A stretch of DNA of 10,465 nucleotides, from the NCBI GenBank assembly GCA_003135495.1, contig PLBX01000330.1, positions 154 to 10,618 of the forward strand, written 5' to 3'. The position numbers and the translations under genes are program-made. The DNA comes from Acidobacteriaceae bacterium (lineage in GTDB: Bacteria > Acidobacteriota > Terriglobia > Terriglobales > Acidobacteriaceae). Shown piece after piece: positions 1 to 5,728 of this stretch (position 1 is its first letter; every line of letters begins with the position of its first letter). The notes below the pieces were generated by a model. It ran no database searches, was not told the DNA's origin, and was given only the letters and a program-made list of their open reading frames with translations.

Positions 1-384
1 GCGCTGAACTGCATTCTGGCGCAGCGGTTGGTTCGCGTCATTTGCGATTCCTGCCGGACGGCGGTGCATTATCCGAATGACGTGCTGGAGGCTAGCGGCC
101 TCGATCCCTTGCAGTGGTCGCAGGTTCCTTTATACGAGGGGCAGGGCTGCATCGAATGCGCGGGAACCGGCTTCCGGGGGCGGACGGCGATTCATGAACT
201 TCTGGATTTGACGGATCGGATACGCGAGATGATTCTGGAACGGAGGCCGACGTCGGAGATCCGCAAGGCGGCGCGCGAAGAGGGTATGCGCTTCCTGCGC
301 GAGTCGGCGCTCGACAAGGTGCGCGGTGGATTCACCACTCTGAAAGAGATCAACAAAGTCACGTTTATTGAGACCATGAGGTAG
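1..384 (+). CDS. GspE/PilB-type secretion/pilus assembly ATPase, C-terminal fragment (5' end outside window)
   Basis: The frame is open from base 1 and ends at TAG 382-384, giving the last 127 residues of a larger protein. The fragment has the zinc-binding tetracysteine of GspE/PilB ATPases: a first CxxC (CDSC, Cys codons at 43 and 52) and a second one in GCIECAGTGFRGR (Cys codons at 148 and 157), followed by the usual IHELL segment and a C-terminal helical part (DKVRGGFTTLKEINKVTF). In the family, this hexameric cytoplasmic ATPase powers addition or removal of pilin/pseudopilin subunits at the inner membrane. The Walker motifs would lie upstream of the window. The pilM-pilP block downstream fits this role. 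Sequence alone does not separate PilB from GspE; PilT is unlikely because it lacks the tetracysteine. The apparent TTG start at 28 is not the real start because the frame continues upstream. Confidence 0.9.
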   Translation, partial: ALNCILAQRLVRVICDSCRTAVHYPNDVLEASGLDPLQWSQVPLYEGQGCIECAGTGFRGRTAIHELLDLTDRIREMILERRPTSEIRKAAREEGMRFLRESALDKVRGGFTTLKEINKVTFIETMR

Positions 385-398
385 CAGGCATTACCTCA
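377..398. repeat. Short inverted repeat over the ATPase stop codon (TGAGGTA / TACCTCA)
   Basis: The arms TGAGGTA (377-383) and TACCTCA (392-398) are perfect complements with an 8-base loop. A further GAGGTAA copy sits at 432-438, just ahead of the hicA start. There is no following T run, so this is a weak terminator candidate at best. The three GAGGTA/TACCTC half-sites could be an operator for the toxin-antitoxin pair, but that is speculation. Confidence 0.3.
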
Positions 399-449
399 GC
401 ATTGGCCGGACGCGCAGTCTGTGCACCTGCCGAGGTAACTGTTCTCTTC

Positions 450-633
450 ATGAAAGTAAGAGATATCATCAAGTTGCTGGAGCGGGATGGCTGGTTCTTG
501 AAGCAAACCCGTGGGCAGTCATCGCCAGTACAAAAACCCGATGAAGGCCGGACGCGTGACGCTGCCAGGGCACCCAAATGATGATCTTCCGCCGGGTACT
601 CTGAACAGCGTTCTCAAACAAGCAGTTGAAAGC
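450..633 (+). pseudogene. hicA: HicA-family mRNA interferase toxin, frameshifted
   Basis: HicA toxins are small double-stranded-RNA-binding-fold ribonucleases that cut mRNA and use a conserved histidine. The reading frame opens at ATG 450 with MKVRDIIKLLERDGWFLKQTR, a typical HicA N-terminus, and then breaks. The rest of HicA (GSHRQYKNP, AGRVTLPGHP, DDLPPGTLNSVLKQA) continues in the +1 frame from about 514. Removing one G from the GGG at 513-515 restores the motif TRGSHRQY, placing the expected catalytic His at residue 24. As written, the 450 frame ends at TGA 579-581 after 43 residues, so no full toxin is made. The second half has no stop before hicB and runs in frame into it. A sequencing or assembly error is possible. 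The pair sits between the ATPase gene and pilM, which looks like a small insertion into the pilus locus. Confidence 0.85.
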
Positions 634-849
634 ATGAACTACGTAGTTGTTTATGAAAAATCGGCTACAGGATGGGCGGCTTACGTCTCCGACCTGCCGG
701 GAGTGGTTACTACGGGACCAAGCAGAAGCGAGGTACGCTCCTTGATCCAACAAGCGATCGAGTTTCATCTGGATGGATTAAAGGAAGACCGGCTGCCCAT
801 TCCGGAACCAAGCGCTGAGGCGGAGATCATTTCGGTTTCGCAGCGATGA
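634..849 (+). CDS. hicB: HicB-family antitoxin (short form)
   Basis: The 71-residue product starts MNYVVVYEKSATGWAAYVSDLPG and contains the HicB signature: a partly degraded RNase H-like fold with the GW-AYV-DLPGV segment, then a helix SEVRSLIQQAIEFHLDGL and a short PIPEPS tail. HicB binds and blocks HicA. This length fits the short antitoxins that lack a separate C-terminal DNA-binding domain. ATG 634 was chosen because homology to HicB begins there, although the frame is open upstream back to GTG 511, so a HicA-remnant/HicB fusion of 112 residues could also be read. No strong Shine-Dalgarno sequence precedes 634. With hicA broken, the antitoxin may be a relic or may still protect against related toxins elsewhere in the genome. 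Confidence 0.85.
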   Translation: MNYVVVYEKSATGWAAYVSDLPGVVTTGPSRSEVRSLIQQAIEFHLDGLKEDRLPIPEPSAEAEIISVSQR

Positions 850-887
850 TTTATCAGCCATAACTTGTCTGCCATGATTTCACGACT

Positions 888-1784
888 ATGACTTCCAACT
901 CCAAACACGTTCGCCGTCCAACGCTCGCTTGCGAAATTGCAGCCGACCGGGTTCTGGCCGGGCGCGCGGCTGATGCCGGGCGAATGGTGGAAGTATCGTC
1001 GGCTCAGGAACTGGCGCCGGGTAGCGTTGTCCCCGACTTGATGGAGCCGAATCTGCGCGATGGCGCGGCGGTTCGAAAGGCGATTGAAAGTGCGATGGCG
1101 GGCGTGGGCGGGCGCTCTCGTGACGTGATTGCGATCCTGCCTGACACTTCGGTTCGCGTTGTGCTGCTCGACTTTGAAACGCTTCCTGCGAAACGTGAGG
1201 AGGCCGAAGCGGTGGTGCGTTTCCGGCTGAAGAAGTCGCTGCCATTTGATCCGAATGAGGCACGGGTTTCCTATCATGCGCAGACGACTGGCAAAGGAGT
1301 GCGGGCTGTAGCCGCCGTTGTTCTGAATAAGGTTTTGGAGGAGTACGAATCAGCATTCCGCGATGTTGGCTATAACCCGGGCATGGTGATGCCGTCGATG
1401 CTGGCGGCTTTGGGCGCGGCGGATGCGGAACGTCCCACATTGGTAGTCAAGGTGGACGCGCGCACCATCAGCATTGCGATTCTCGAGCAGGAGCAACTGC
1501 TGCTGTTTCGGACACTTGAAAATTTACGCGGCGTCACCATTACGGGCGATCAACTGGCGGAAGAAGTCTATCCCTCGGTTGTGTTTTTCCAAGACACTTA
1601 TAACTTGAACATTGAGCGCGTGTACGTTGCTGGGCTGCCAGAGTCGGAAGGCGCAGCGCCGGCACTTAAAAATCAGTCAGGTGCGACCGTCGAAGAACTG
1701 GTGGGAGCGTCGCAAATTGGGTCTACCAGTGGCACGGTTCCGCGGTGGCGCATGGCGGGAGTCGTAGGAGCGCTCATTTCATAA
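888..1784 (+). CDS. pilM: PilM-like type IV pilus inner-membrane platform protein
   Basis: PilM is an actin-fold cytoplasmic protein that binds the N-terminal tail of PilN and links the membrane platform to the pilus motor. The 298-residue product has the PilM-type core: DVIAILPDTSVRVVLLDFETLP near residues 80-104, then the helix REEAEAVVRFRLKKSLPFD, then AVAAVVLNKVLEEYESAF and the second subdomain with LVVKVDARTISIAILEQEQLLLFRTL. The usual first nucleotide-binding loop (D/E-I-G-S type) reads CEIAADRV here, so the glycine is absent and ATP binding may be weakened. It is shorter than typical PilM (about 350). ATG 888 is the first in-frame start; no clear Shine-Dalgarno sequence is seen. pilN begins 6 bases after the stop, which supports an operon. 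Confidence 0.88.
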   Translation: MTSNSKHVRRPTLACEIAADRVLAGRAADAGRMVEVSSAQELAPGSVVPDLMEPNLRDGAAVRKAIESAMAGVGGRSRDVIAILPDTSVRVVLLDFETLPAKREEAEAVVRFRLKKSLPFDPNEARVSYHAQTTGKGVRAVAAVVLNKVLEEYESAFRDVGYNPGMVMPSMLAALGAADAERPTLVVKVDARTISIAILEQEQLLLFRTLENLRGVTITGDQLAEEVYPSVVFFQDTYNLNIERVYVAGLPESEGAAPALKNQSGATVEELVGASQIGSTSGTVPRWRMAGVVGALIS

Positions 1785-1790
1785 ATCAAT

Positions 1791-2372
1791 ATGCGCCTGG
1801 ATATCAATCTCGCGACTCGGCCTTATGAAGATGCCCGTGAATTTTGGGGACGCTGGGGACTGGGCGTTGGCCTGCTGGCGGTATCGACGCTGCTGTTAAT
1901 TGCTTTTTCGGTGCAAAGCTGGATACACGCAGGCAGAGATCGTCACGCGATTCGCAGCTTGCAGCAACAGATCGGGGAACGCGACGGCGAGCGGGCGAAG
2001 GCGCAGGCGTTCCTGGACCAGAATGCGAATCGAAGCACGCGCGACCAATCGCAATTTTTGAATGGTTTGATCCAGCGCAAGGCCTTCTCCTGGACGCGAG
2101 TATTTGAAGATCTGGAAAGGGTGATGCCGTCGAATCTGCACGTGGTTTCGCTGCGGCCCGAGATCAATGATCAAAATCAAATGCAGCTCGACATGAAGGT
2201 TGCGTGCGAAACGCGCGGGGCGGCCGTGGAATTGGTTCATCGGATGGAGGGGTCGAGGCATTTCCAGGGAGCGCAGCTTGTCCAGGAAACTGAGTCCGGC
2301 GAGGGAGCGGGGGTTTCCGCATCAGTGATTGCGGTCTATATCCCTGACCCGATCGAGAAGGGTGGAAAGTAA
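1791..2372 (+). CDS. pilN: PilN-like fimbrial assembly protein
   Basis: PilN is a bitopic inner-membrane protein whose short cytoplasmic tail docks on PilM and whose periplasmic domain pairs with PilO. The 193-residue product begins MRLDINLATRPYEDAR, and INLATRPYE matches the INL-x-x-x-PY docking segment of the family. A single transmembrane helix follows (about residues 23-45, GLGVGLLAVSTLLLIAFSV), then a charged coiled-coil stretch (about 50-85) and a ferredoxin-like periplasmic domain (FSWTRVFEDLERVMPSNLHVVSL). The stop codon overlaps the next start as TAATG (2370-2374), a sign of translational coupling with pilO. Its place between pilM and pilO supports the call. Confidence 0.9.
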   Translation: MRLDINLATRPYEDAREFWGRWGLGVGLLAVSTLLLIAFSVQSWIHAGRDRHAIRSLQQQIGERDGERAKAQAFLDQNANRSTRDQSQFLNGLIQRKAFSWTRVFEDLERVMPSNLHVVSLRPEINDQNQMQLDMKVACETRGAAVELVHRMEGSRHFQGAQLVQETESGEGAGVSASVIAVYIPDPIEKGGK

Positions 2373-2911
2373 TGCCGGATCTAGGCAGTTCGCGACGCAA
2401 ACTGAAAATTGCAATCGCCGCGATGGTGGTGGCGGACGTGATCGCGATTGCCGTCTTATTTTCGCCTCTGGTGGGCTCAGCGGATTCGCGACGTCTGCAA
2501 CTGAATCTGCTCACCATGGACTTGCACAAGAAGACGCGCGAGGTGGAACCGTTGCGCGGCATGGACAAGAAAATCGTGCTGGCGAAGGACGAGATCGGCG
2601 ACTTTTACAAAGAACGTTTTGCCGCCACCGATTCAGACCTGACAAACGAGTTGGGAAAGATGGCATCGCAGAATGGAGTTCGCATTCAGTCGGTGCGATA
2701 CAGGGAAGAAGATCGGGAGGGCGCGGGCATTGTTCCGGTACAAATTGAGGGCAATTTTTCCGGAGACTACCTGCAACTGGTGCGCTTCATTAATACGCTG
2801 GAGCGATCAAAGCTTTTTTTCACTGTGGATGGAGTTGACCTGGCGGGTGAAAGTGCTGGGCCGGTGAGACTCCAAATCGCGATGCACAGTTATATGCGGT
2901 TGGGTGCTTAA
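2372..2911 (+). CDS. pilO: PilO-like pilus assembly protein
   Basis: The 179-residue product has a short basic cytoplasmic tail (SSRRKLK), one transmembrane helix at about residues 13-34 (AIAAMVVADVIAIAVLFSPLV), a helical/coiled-coil region (about 40-85) and a C-terminal ferredoxin-like domain with the PilO-type motif EGNFSGDYLQLVRFINTLERSKLFF (about 126-150). In the family PilO pairs with PilN in the periplasm and contacts PilP, forming the alignment complex. The start ATG 2372 overlaps the pilN stop, and the next gene starts directly after this stop, so the block is almost certainly one transcript. Confidence 0.88.
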   Translation: MPDLGSSRRKLKIAIAAMVVADVIAIAVLFSPLVGSADSRRLQLNLLTMDLHKKTREVEPLRGMDKKIVLAKDEIGDFYKERFAATDSDLTNELGKMASQNGVRIQSVRYREEDREGAGIVPVQIEGNFSGDYLQLVRFINTLERSKLFFTVDGVDLAGESAGPVRLQIAMHSYMRLGA

Positions 2912-3499
2912 TTGAAGCTGGGAATTGAAAATCGGCGGCAGGTCATCATCCTATCGGCGCTGGGTGTAATTGCACTTTTGTTGCTGGCCAAGGAATTCTG
3001 GCCTTCGTCGCCAGAAGCGGCGCCGGAAGCGGCTCCCACAACTTCGACTGCGCCTCGGCCTGGTTCGCGGCGCGGTTCATCCGGAAAGGGACTGCATCCC
3101 TTTGAGCCCAGATTGGATCCTACTCTTGACCTCGCGCTGCTGAATCAAAGCGAGCAAATCAAGTACGCGGGCAATGGCAGAAATATTTTTGTCGCGGGGT
3201 CGGTAGCGAAGATCGAGCCGCCGAAGGGAAGTGGCGTGACTGACGTTGAAGCTGGCGCCGTTCGACCGCTGCCTACGATACCGCCGCCACCGCCCATCAC
3301 GCTAAAGTTTTTTGGCTTTGCCAATCGGCTAGGCGAAACGAAAAAAGTGTTTCTATCACAGGGCGAGGACATTTTTATCGCAGCCGAGGGCGACATTGTC
3401 GACCGCCGGTATAGGGTGTTGCGGATCTCGTCGAACGCGGTCGATGTCGAGGATGTGATCAATAACAATCGGCAGAGCCTGCCGCTGACGCAGGGATGA
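2912..3499 (+). CDS. PilP/GspC-like periplasmic alignment protein
   Basis: The 195-residue product starts with TTG 2912, immediately after the pilO stop; no ATG is available near the start. It has a membrane anchor (about residues 12-29, VIILSALGVIALLLLAKEF), then a Pro/Ala/Ser-rich linker (31-60), then a compact beta-rich C-terminal part (ITLKFFGFANRLGETKKVFLS...EGDIVDRRYRVLRISSNAVDVEDV, about 129-186). That fold pattern (anchor, flexible linker, small beta domain ending in a residue pattern like 'dG-IV-rRY-v--I') fits the homology region shared by GspC and PilP, which links the PilNO/GspLM platform to the secretin. Typical PilP is a lipoprotein; here no lipobox is seen, and the transmembrane anchor makes it look more GspC-like. 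Family assignment is by position and domain style. Confidence 0.75.
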   Translation: MKLGIENRRQVIILSALGVIALLLLAKEFWPSSPEAAPEAAPTTSTAPRPGSRRGSSGKGLHPFEPRLDPTLDLALLNQSEQIKYAGNGRNIFVAGSVAKIEPPKGSGVTDVEAGAVRPLPTIPPPPPITLKFFGFANRLGETKKVFLSQGEDIFIAAEGDIVDRRYRVLRISSNAVDVEDVINNNRQSLPLTQG

Positions 3500-3502
3500 A
3501 TT

Positions 3503-3591
3503 GATTTTGTAATTTTGTAATCTGAAGGTAGGGACGGTTATGCGGCGCGGTTTGAAATCCCCAAATTACGAACTTACCAAATTACAAAATC
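3503..3591. repeat. AT-rich 13-bp inverted repeat flanking the pseudopilin start codon
   Basis: The arm GATTTTGTAATTT (3503-3515) is exactly reverse-complementary to AAATTACAAAATC (3579-3591). A second partial copy of the left motif (TTTGTAAT, 3514-3521) and of the right motif (CCAAATTAC, 3561-3569) make a small repeat cluster. The intervening 63 bases hold the Shine-Dalgarno AGGGA (3530-3534) and the ATG at 3540. The right half lies inside the coding sequence and encodes the leader residues KSPNYELTKLQNR. It could be a dispersed extragenic repeat that spread into the gene's 5' end, or an mRNA hairpin holding the start site in its loop. Confidence 0.7.
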
Positions 3592-4583
3592 GCTCCCGCG
3601 GTTACATGATGATCACGCTCATGCTGGGATTTGCCTTGATTGCGATTGGGCTGCTTGCGGTGTTGCCGGAAATCGGCCAGCAAATCAAGCGTGACCGGGA
3701 AGAGGAAATGCGGCATCGCGGCACCGCCTATATGCGCGCGATTCAACACTTCTACAAGAAAACTGGACGCTATCCTTCCCGCCTGGAGGAATTGGAAAAT
3801 ACCAACAACATACGATTCCTACGCAAGCGTTATAAAGACCCGATTAGCCGCGATCCGGAAACTGGCAAGGAACGCGATTTCAAGCTTCTGCATATGACGG
3901 ACATCAACCTGGCGAGCGGGCCGGTGATGGGGCAAATGGCGGGCATGATTGGGCAGGGCGGATTAGGCGCGATGGCGGGGATGCAGGGCATGCAAGGGGC
4001 GCAAGCGATGAACGCCATCCAAGGCGCGCTGGGCGGAATGGCGGCGCAGATGGGTGGACTTCAGCAGCAGACTGGATTAAACGGGGCCACGAATCTGAAT
4101 GGGTCGGCGAATTCAGATACTGACAGTAACTCGAATTCCCCGGGATCATCGAGCGGGAACGGCAATCAGCCGGGATCGAGTTCTGGTTCTGGCTCTGGCT
4201 CTGGCTTCAATGGGCCGACGTTTGGAGGCGGCCCGATATTGGGCGTCGCCAGCACCAGCAAAGACAAAAGTATTCGAGTGTTCTATCAGAAGAACCACTA
4301 CAAGGACTGGCTGTTTGTCTATATGCCCATGGCTGACCGGGGAGGGTTACTCACCGGCCCGATCAATCCTGGCATGCCGACGGGCGGAAACTTGAACGGC
4401 GCTGGCGGCGGAAGCATGGGCGGCACGATGGGGCAAAGCTCAGGATTTGGGCAAGGACAAAGCTCAGGTTTTGGGCAGGGCCAGGGACAGGGCTTTGGGC
4501 AGGGACAAGGCTTCGGGCAACAAGGCCAGCAGAGTGGATTTGGAAATCAAAATCAGCAAAATTCAGGCTCACAACCGCAATAG
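3540..4583 (+). CDS. Pseudopilin-like protein with Gly/Gln/Met-rich low-complexity segments
   Basis: The 347-residue product has a prepilin-like N-terminus: basic leader, candidate prepilin-peptidase site G21|Y22 and a hydrophobic helix (about 23-43, MMITLMLGFALIAIGLLAVLP). Position +5 after the cleavage site is Thr, not the usual Glu. A GspG-like segment follows (RGTAYMRAIQHFYKKTGRYPSRLEELEN, 60-87) with KRYKDPIS (97-103). Residues about 128-228 are low complexity: first Met/Gly/Gln-rich (GMQGMQGAQ), then Ser/Asn/Gly-rich. A conserved-looking beta segment returns at 231-263 (GVASTSKDKSIRVFYQ, KDWLFVYMP). A Gly/Gln/Phe tail of SSGFGQGQ units closes the protein. ATG 3540 has AGGGA five bases upstream. 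The likely role is a minor pseudopilin or pilus-like subunit exported by this locus; substrate and function are unknown. Confidence 0.72.
   Translation: MRRGLKSPNYELTKLQNRSRGYMMITLMLGFALIAIGLLAVLPEIGQQIKRDREEEMRHRGTAYMRAIQHFYKKTGRYPSRLEELENTNNIRFLRKRYKDPISRDPETGKERDFKLLHMTDINLASGPVMGQMAGMIGQGGLGAMAGMQGMQGAQAMNAIQGALGGMAAQMGGLQQQTGLNGATNLNGSANSDTDSNSNSPGSSSGNGNQPGSSSGSGSGSGFNGPTFGGGPILGVASTSKDKSIRVFYQKNHYKDWLFVYMPMADRGGLLTGPINPGMPTGGNLNGAGGGSMGGTMGQSSGFGQGQSSGFGQGQGQGFGQGQGFGQQGQQSGFGNQNQQNSGSQPQ
4181..4208 (+). repeat. GGYTCT hexamer repeat coding Ser-Gly
   Basis: Tandem TCTGGT/TCTGGC units encode the (SG)n run inside the pseudopilin. This is typical slippage-prone coding DNA and marks the part of the insert most likely to vary in length between strains. 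Confidence 0.7.
4436..4530 (+). repeat. Degenerate tandem repeat coding the Gly-Gln-Phe tail
   Basis: Two 24-base units (AAAGCTCAGG-WTTTGGGCAAGGAC type, from about 4436 and 4460) are followed by shorter GGGCAGGGACARGGCTTY units. They encode SSGFGQGQ repeated and then GQGFGQ repeats. The low-complexity tail is probably exposed and length-variable. Confidence 0.75.
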
Positions 4584-4604
4584 ATTCAACCCAAAGAGAT
4601 CATG

Positions 4605-4637
4605 AAAAAGGCCCGGCGCTCAACGCCGGGCCTTTTT
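4605..4637. terminator. Strong bidirectional intrinsic terminator
   Basis: A perfect 14-bp stem, AAAAAGGCCCGGCG (4605-4618) with CGCCGGGCCTTTTT (4624-4637), surrounds a 5-base CTCAA loop. A T run follows on either strand, so it can end both the rightward pilus transcript and the leftward erpA transcript, which converge here. Confidence 0.95.
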
Positions 4638-4685
4638 AGCAAACTAATTGCGAATCGCTGCGACGCTGAATCTAGACGTTAACCT

Positions 4686-5054
4686 TTAGACGTTGAACGA
4701 CGAGCCGCAGCCGCAAGTGCTCTTTACGTTCGGATTGTCGAACTTGAATCCAGCGCCTTCCAGCGTCTCGATGTAATCGACATTCGCTCCGCCGAGGTAC
4801 ATTAGCGAGGTGGCATCGACATAGACCTTCAGGCCTTCAAAGTCGAATACCTTGTCCATCATGCCTGCGCCGTTCTCAAAGGCCATGGAGTACTGGAAGC
4901 CTGAGCAGCCACCGCCGACAACCGAAAGGCGGAGTCCCGCTGGAACCGGGGTTTGCTGAGCCATAATCTCTTTAACCTTGGCGACTGCACTTGGAGTAAG
5001 AACGGGAGCTGCGGTTTTGGGCTGCTGGACTTCAGGGGTGGTAGTGGTCGCCAT
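4686..5054 (-). CDS. erpA: ErpA/IscA (HesB)-type iron-sulfur cluster carrier
   Basis: A-type carriers receive Fe-S clusters and pass them to target enzymes in the cytoplasm. The 122-residue product has the three conserved cysteines in the family spacing: Cys50 in GGGCSGFQY, and Cys114 and Cys116 in STCGCGSSF near the C-terminus. The core LTPSAVAKVKEIM, LRLSVVGGGCSGF and DYIETLEGAGFKFDNPN is typical of ErpA/IscA. The N-terminal 15 residues (Thr/Pro/Gln-rich) extend beyond the usual start of the family. The ATG at 5054 is well supported by AAGGAG (5065-5070 on the - strand), 10 bases upstream. No isc or suf genes are next to it, so it is probably a stand-alone carrier. ErpA is favoured over IscA only on general resemblance. 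Confidence 0.93.
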   Translation of the reverse strand: MATTTTPEVQQPKTAAPVLTPSAVAKVKEIMAQQTPVPAGLRLSVVGGGCSGFQYSMAFENGAGMMDKVFDFEGLKVYVDATSLMYLGGANVDYIETLEGAGFKFDNPNVKSTCGCGSSFNV

Positions 5055-5080
5055 CTGGTTTAATCTCCTTGTAGTTTCCT

Positions 5081-5089
5081 ATTATAACA
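5081..5089 (-). promoter_or_regulatory. Extended -10 promoter for the Fe-S carrier gene
   Basis: On the - strand the bases read TGTTATAAT, a perfect TGnTATAAT extended -10 element. Transcription would start near 5074, leaving a leader of about 20 bases with AAGGAG before the ATG at 5054. No good -35 hexamer is seen 16-18 bases upstream, as expected for extended -10 promoters. A small CCGGG...CCCGG palindrome lies just upstream (about 5093-5108). Confidence 0.65.
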
Positions 5090-5202
5090 AAGCCGGGAAG
5101 CGGCCCGGTAAGGCTTTTCGCTATTGGCTGTAACTTTCTGGAAACGTACTGATTAGATGCTCTGGGGGCGCAAGAAGTCGCGCCTCCTCTTGCCAACGGG
5201 TC

Positions 5203-5208
5203 TATAAT
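5203..5208 (+). promoter_or_regulatory. Candidate -10 box (TATAAT) for the small membrane protein gene
   Basis: A consensus TATAAT lies about 105 bases before the ATG at 5314. No recognisable -35 is at the right spacing. The leader would be about 100 bases and contains a weak inverted repeat (GTTCCCCAA 5227-5235 with TTGGGGA 5279-5285). Confidence 0.35.
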
Positions 5209-5313
5209 CGTCCGCAGTAGGGGCCCGTTCCCCAACGCTGGCAGAAACCTTGAAGTTTTTGCCGCACGAAACAAGCATTTGGGGACTGGCTCGATCTCAG
5301 CTCGAGGTGGCAC

Positions 5314-5595
5314 ATGTCTCCTATGTTTGGGCTGCTTGTCGCGTGGGGTATTCTAACGGGGATCCTTGTCATCCTCCTGATTTATAAAAGTACCCTCACC
5401 ATGCACGAAGATGATTCCATCTTCCTTAACGAGTCAGAATCGCAGATGCATAAGGATCAGGTGGAAGTCCTGGCGAAGATGCGGAAGATTCAACCCTTCG
5501 TCAAGGTTCTGGGTGCATTGTCAGGTGCAATGATTTTGGTCATTGCGGGCTTGTTCATTTATCAGGGGCTGAGCGCCGCTACCACGCTGCAATAA
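5314..5595 (+). CDS. Small two-helix membrane protein, function unknown
   Basis: I do not recognise this 93-residue protein. It has two hydrophobic helices, about residues 4-24 (MFGLLVAWGILTGILVILLIY) and 64-86 (KVLGALSGAMILVIAGLFIYQGL). The polar region between them (about 38 residues) is charged and helix-prone (HEDDSIFLNESESQMHKDQVEVLAKMRKI). The ends are short, so both probably face the same side of the membrane. A purine-rich Shine-Dalgarno (GAGGTGG, 5304-5310) precedes the ATG at 5314; Met4 at 5323 is an alternative. It is transcribed divergently from erpA and lies alone, so context gives no function. Confidence 0.72.
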   Translation: MSPMFGLLVAWGILTGILVILLIYKSTLTMHEDDSIFLNESESQMHKDQVEVLAKMRKIQPFVKVLGALSGAMILVIAGLFIYQGLSAATTLQ

Positions 5596-5728
5596 GCAAC
5601 ACACACCGGTTCGAATACCCGAGTGCGTGCGGCCTGGGGAGAGTCTTGCGAACGCGCGAGCCGAGGATTAGCGCGCCGCAATCGTAGTTATTGGATTTTT
5701 CGGCGACCGGCAGGAAGATGTCGTCCGC

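Noticed and set aside
505..525. Programmed frameshift in hicA
   Set aside because: The site (CGTGGGCAG) is not a known slippery heptamer and no stimulatory structure is evident; an insertion or sequencing error is simpler.
511..633. GTG 511 as a genuine start of a HicA-HicB fusion protein
   Set aside because: It would begin in the middle of HicA, losing the first strand and helix; it is better explained by the frameshift, although expression cannot be excluded.
886..1440. Long open frame on the - strand (184 codons) opposite pilM
   Set aside because: Its composition is Pro/Arg/Ser-rich as expected for a shadow of a GC-biased gene; the + strand has a clear PilM product and operon spacing.
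1896..2568. - strand open frames opposite pilN and pilO
   Set aside because: They are shadows with no ribosome site or recognisable protein, opposite two well-supported genes.
5227..5286. Riboswitch or structured leader ahead of the small membrane protein
   Set aside because: Only a 7-8 bp stem with a 40-plus-base loop is visible; no conserved riboswitch core was recognised.
5032..5313. - strand frame overlapping the erpA start and upstream region
   Set aside because: It covers the promoter and leader of erpA, has no ribosome site, and reads like random Arg/Pro-rich sequence.
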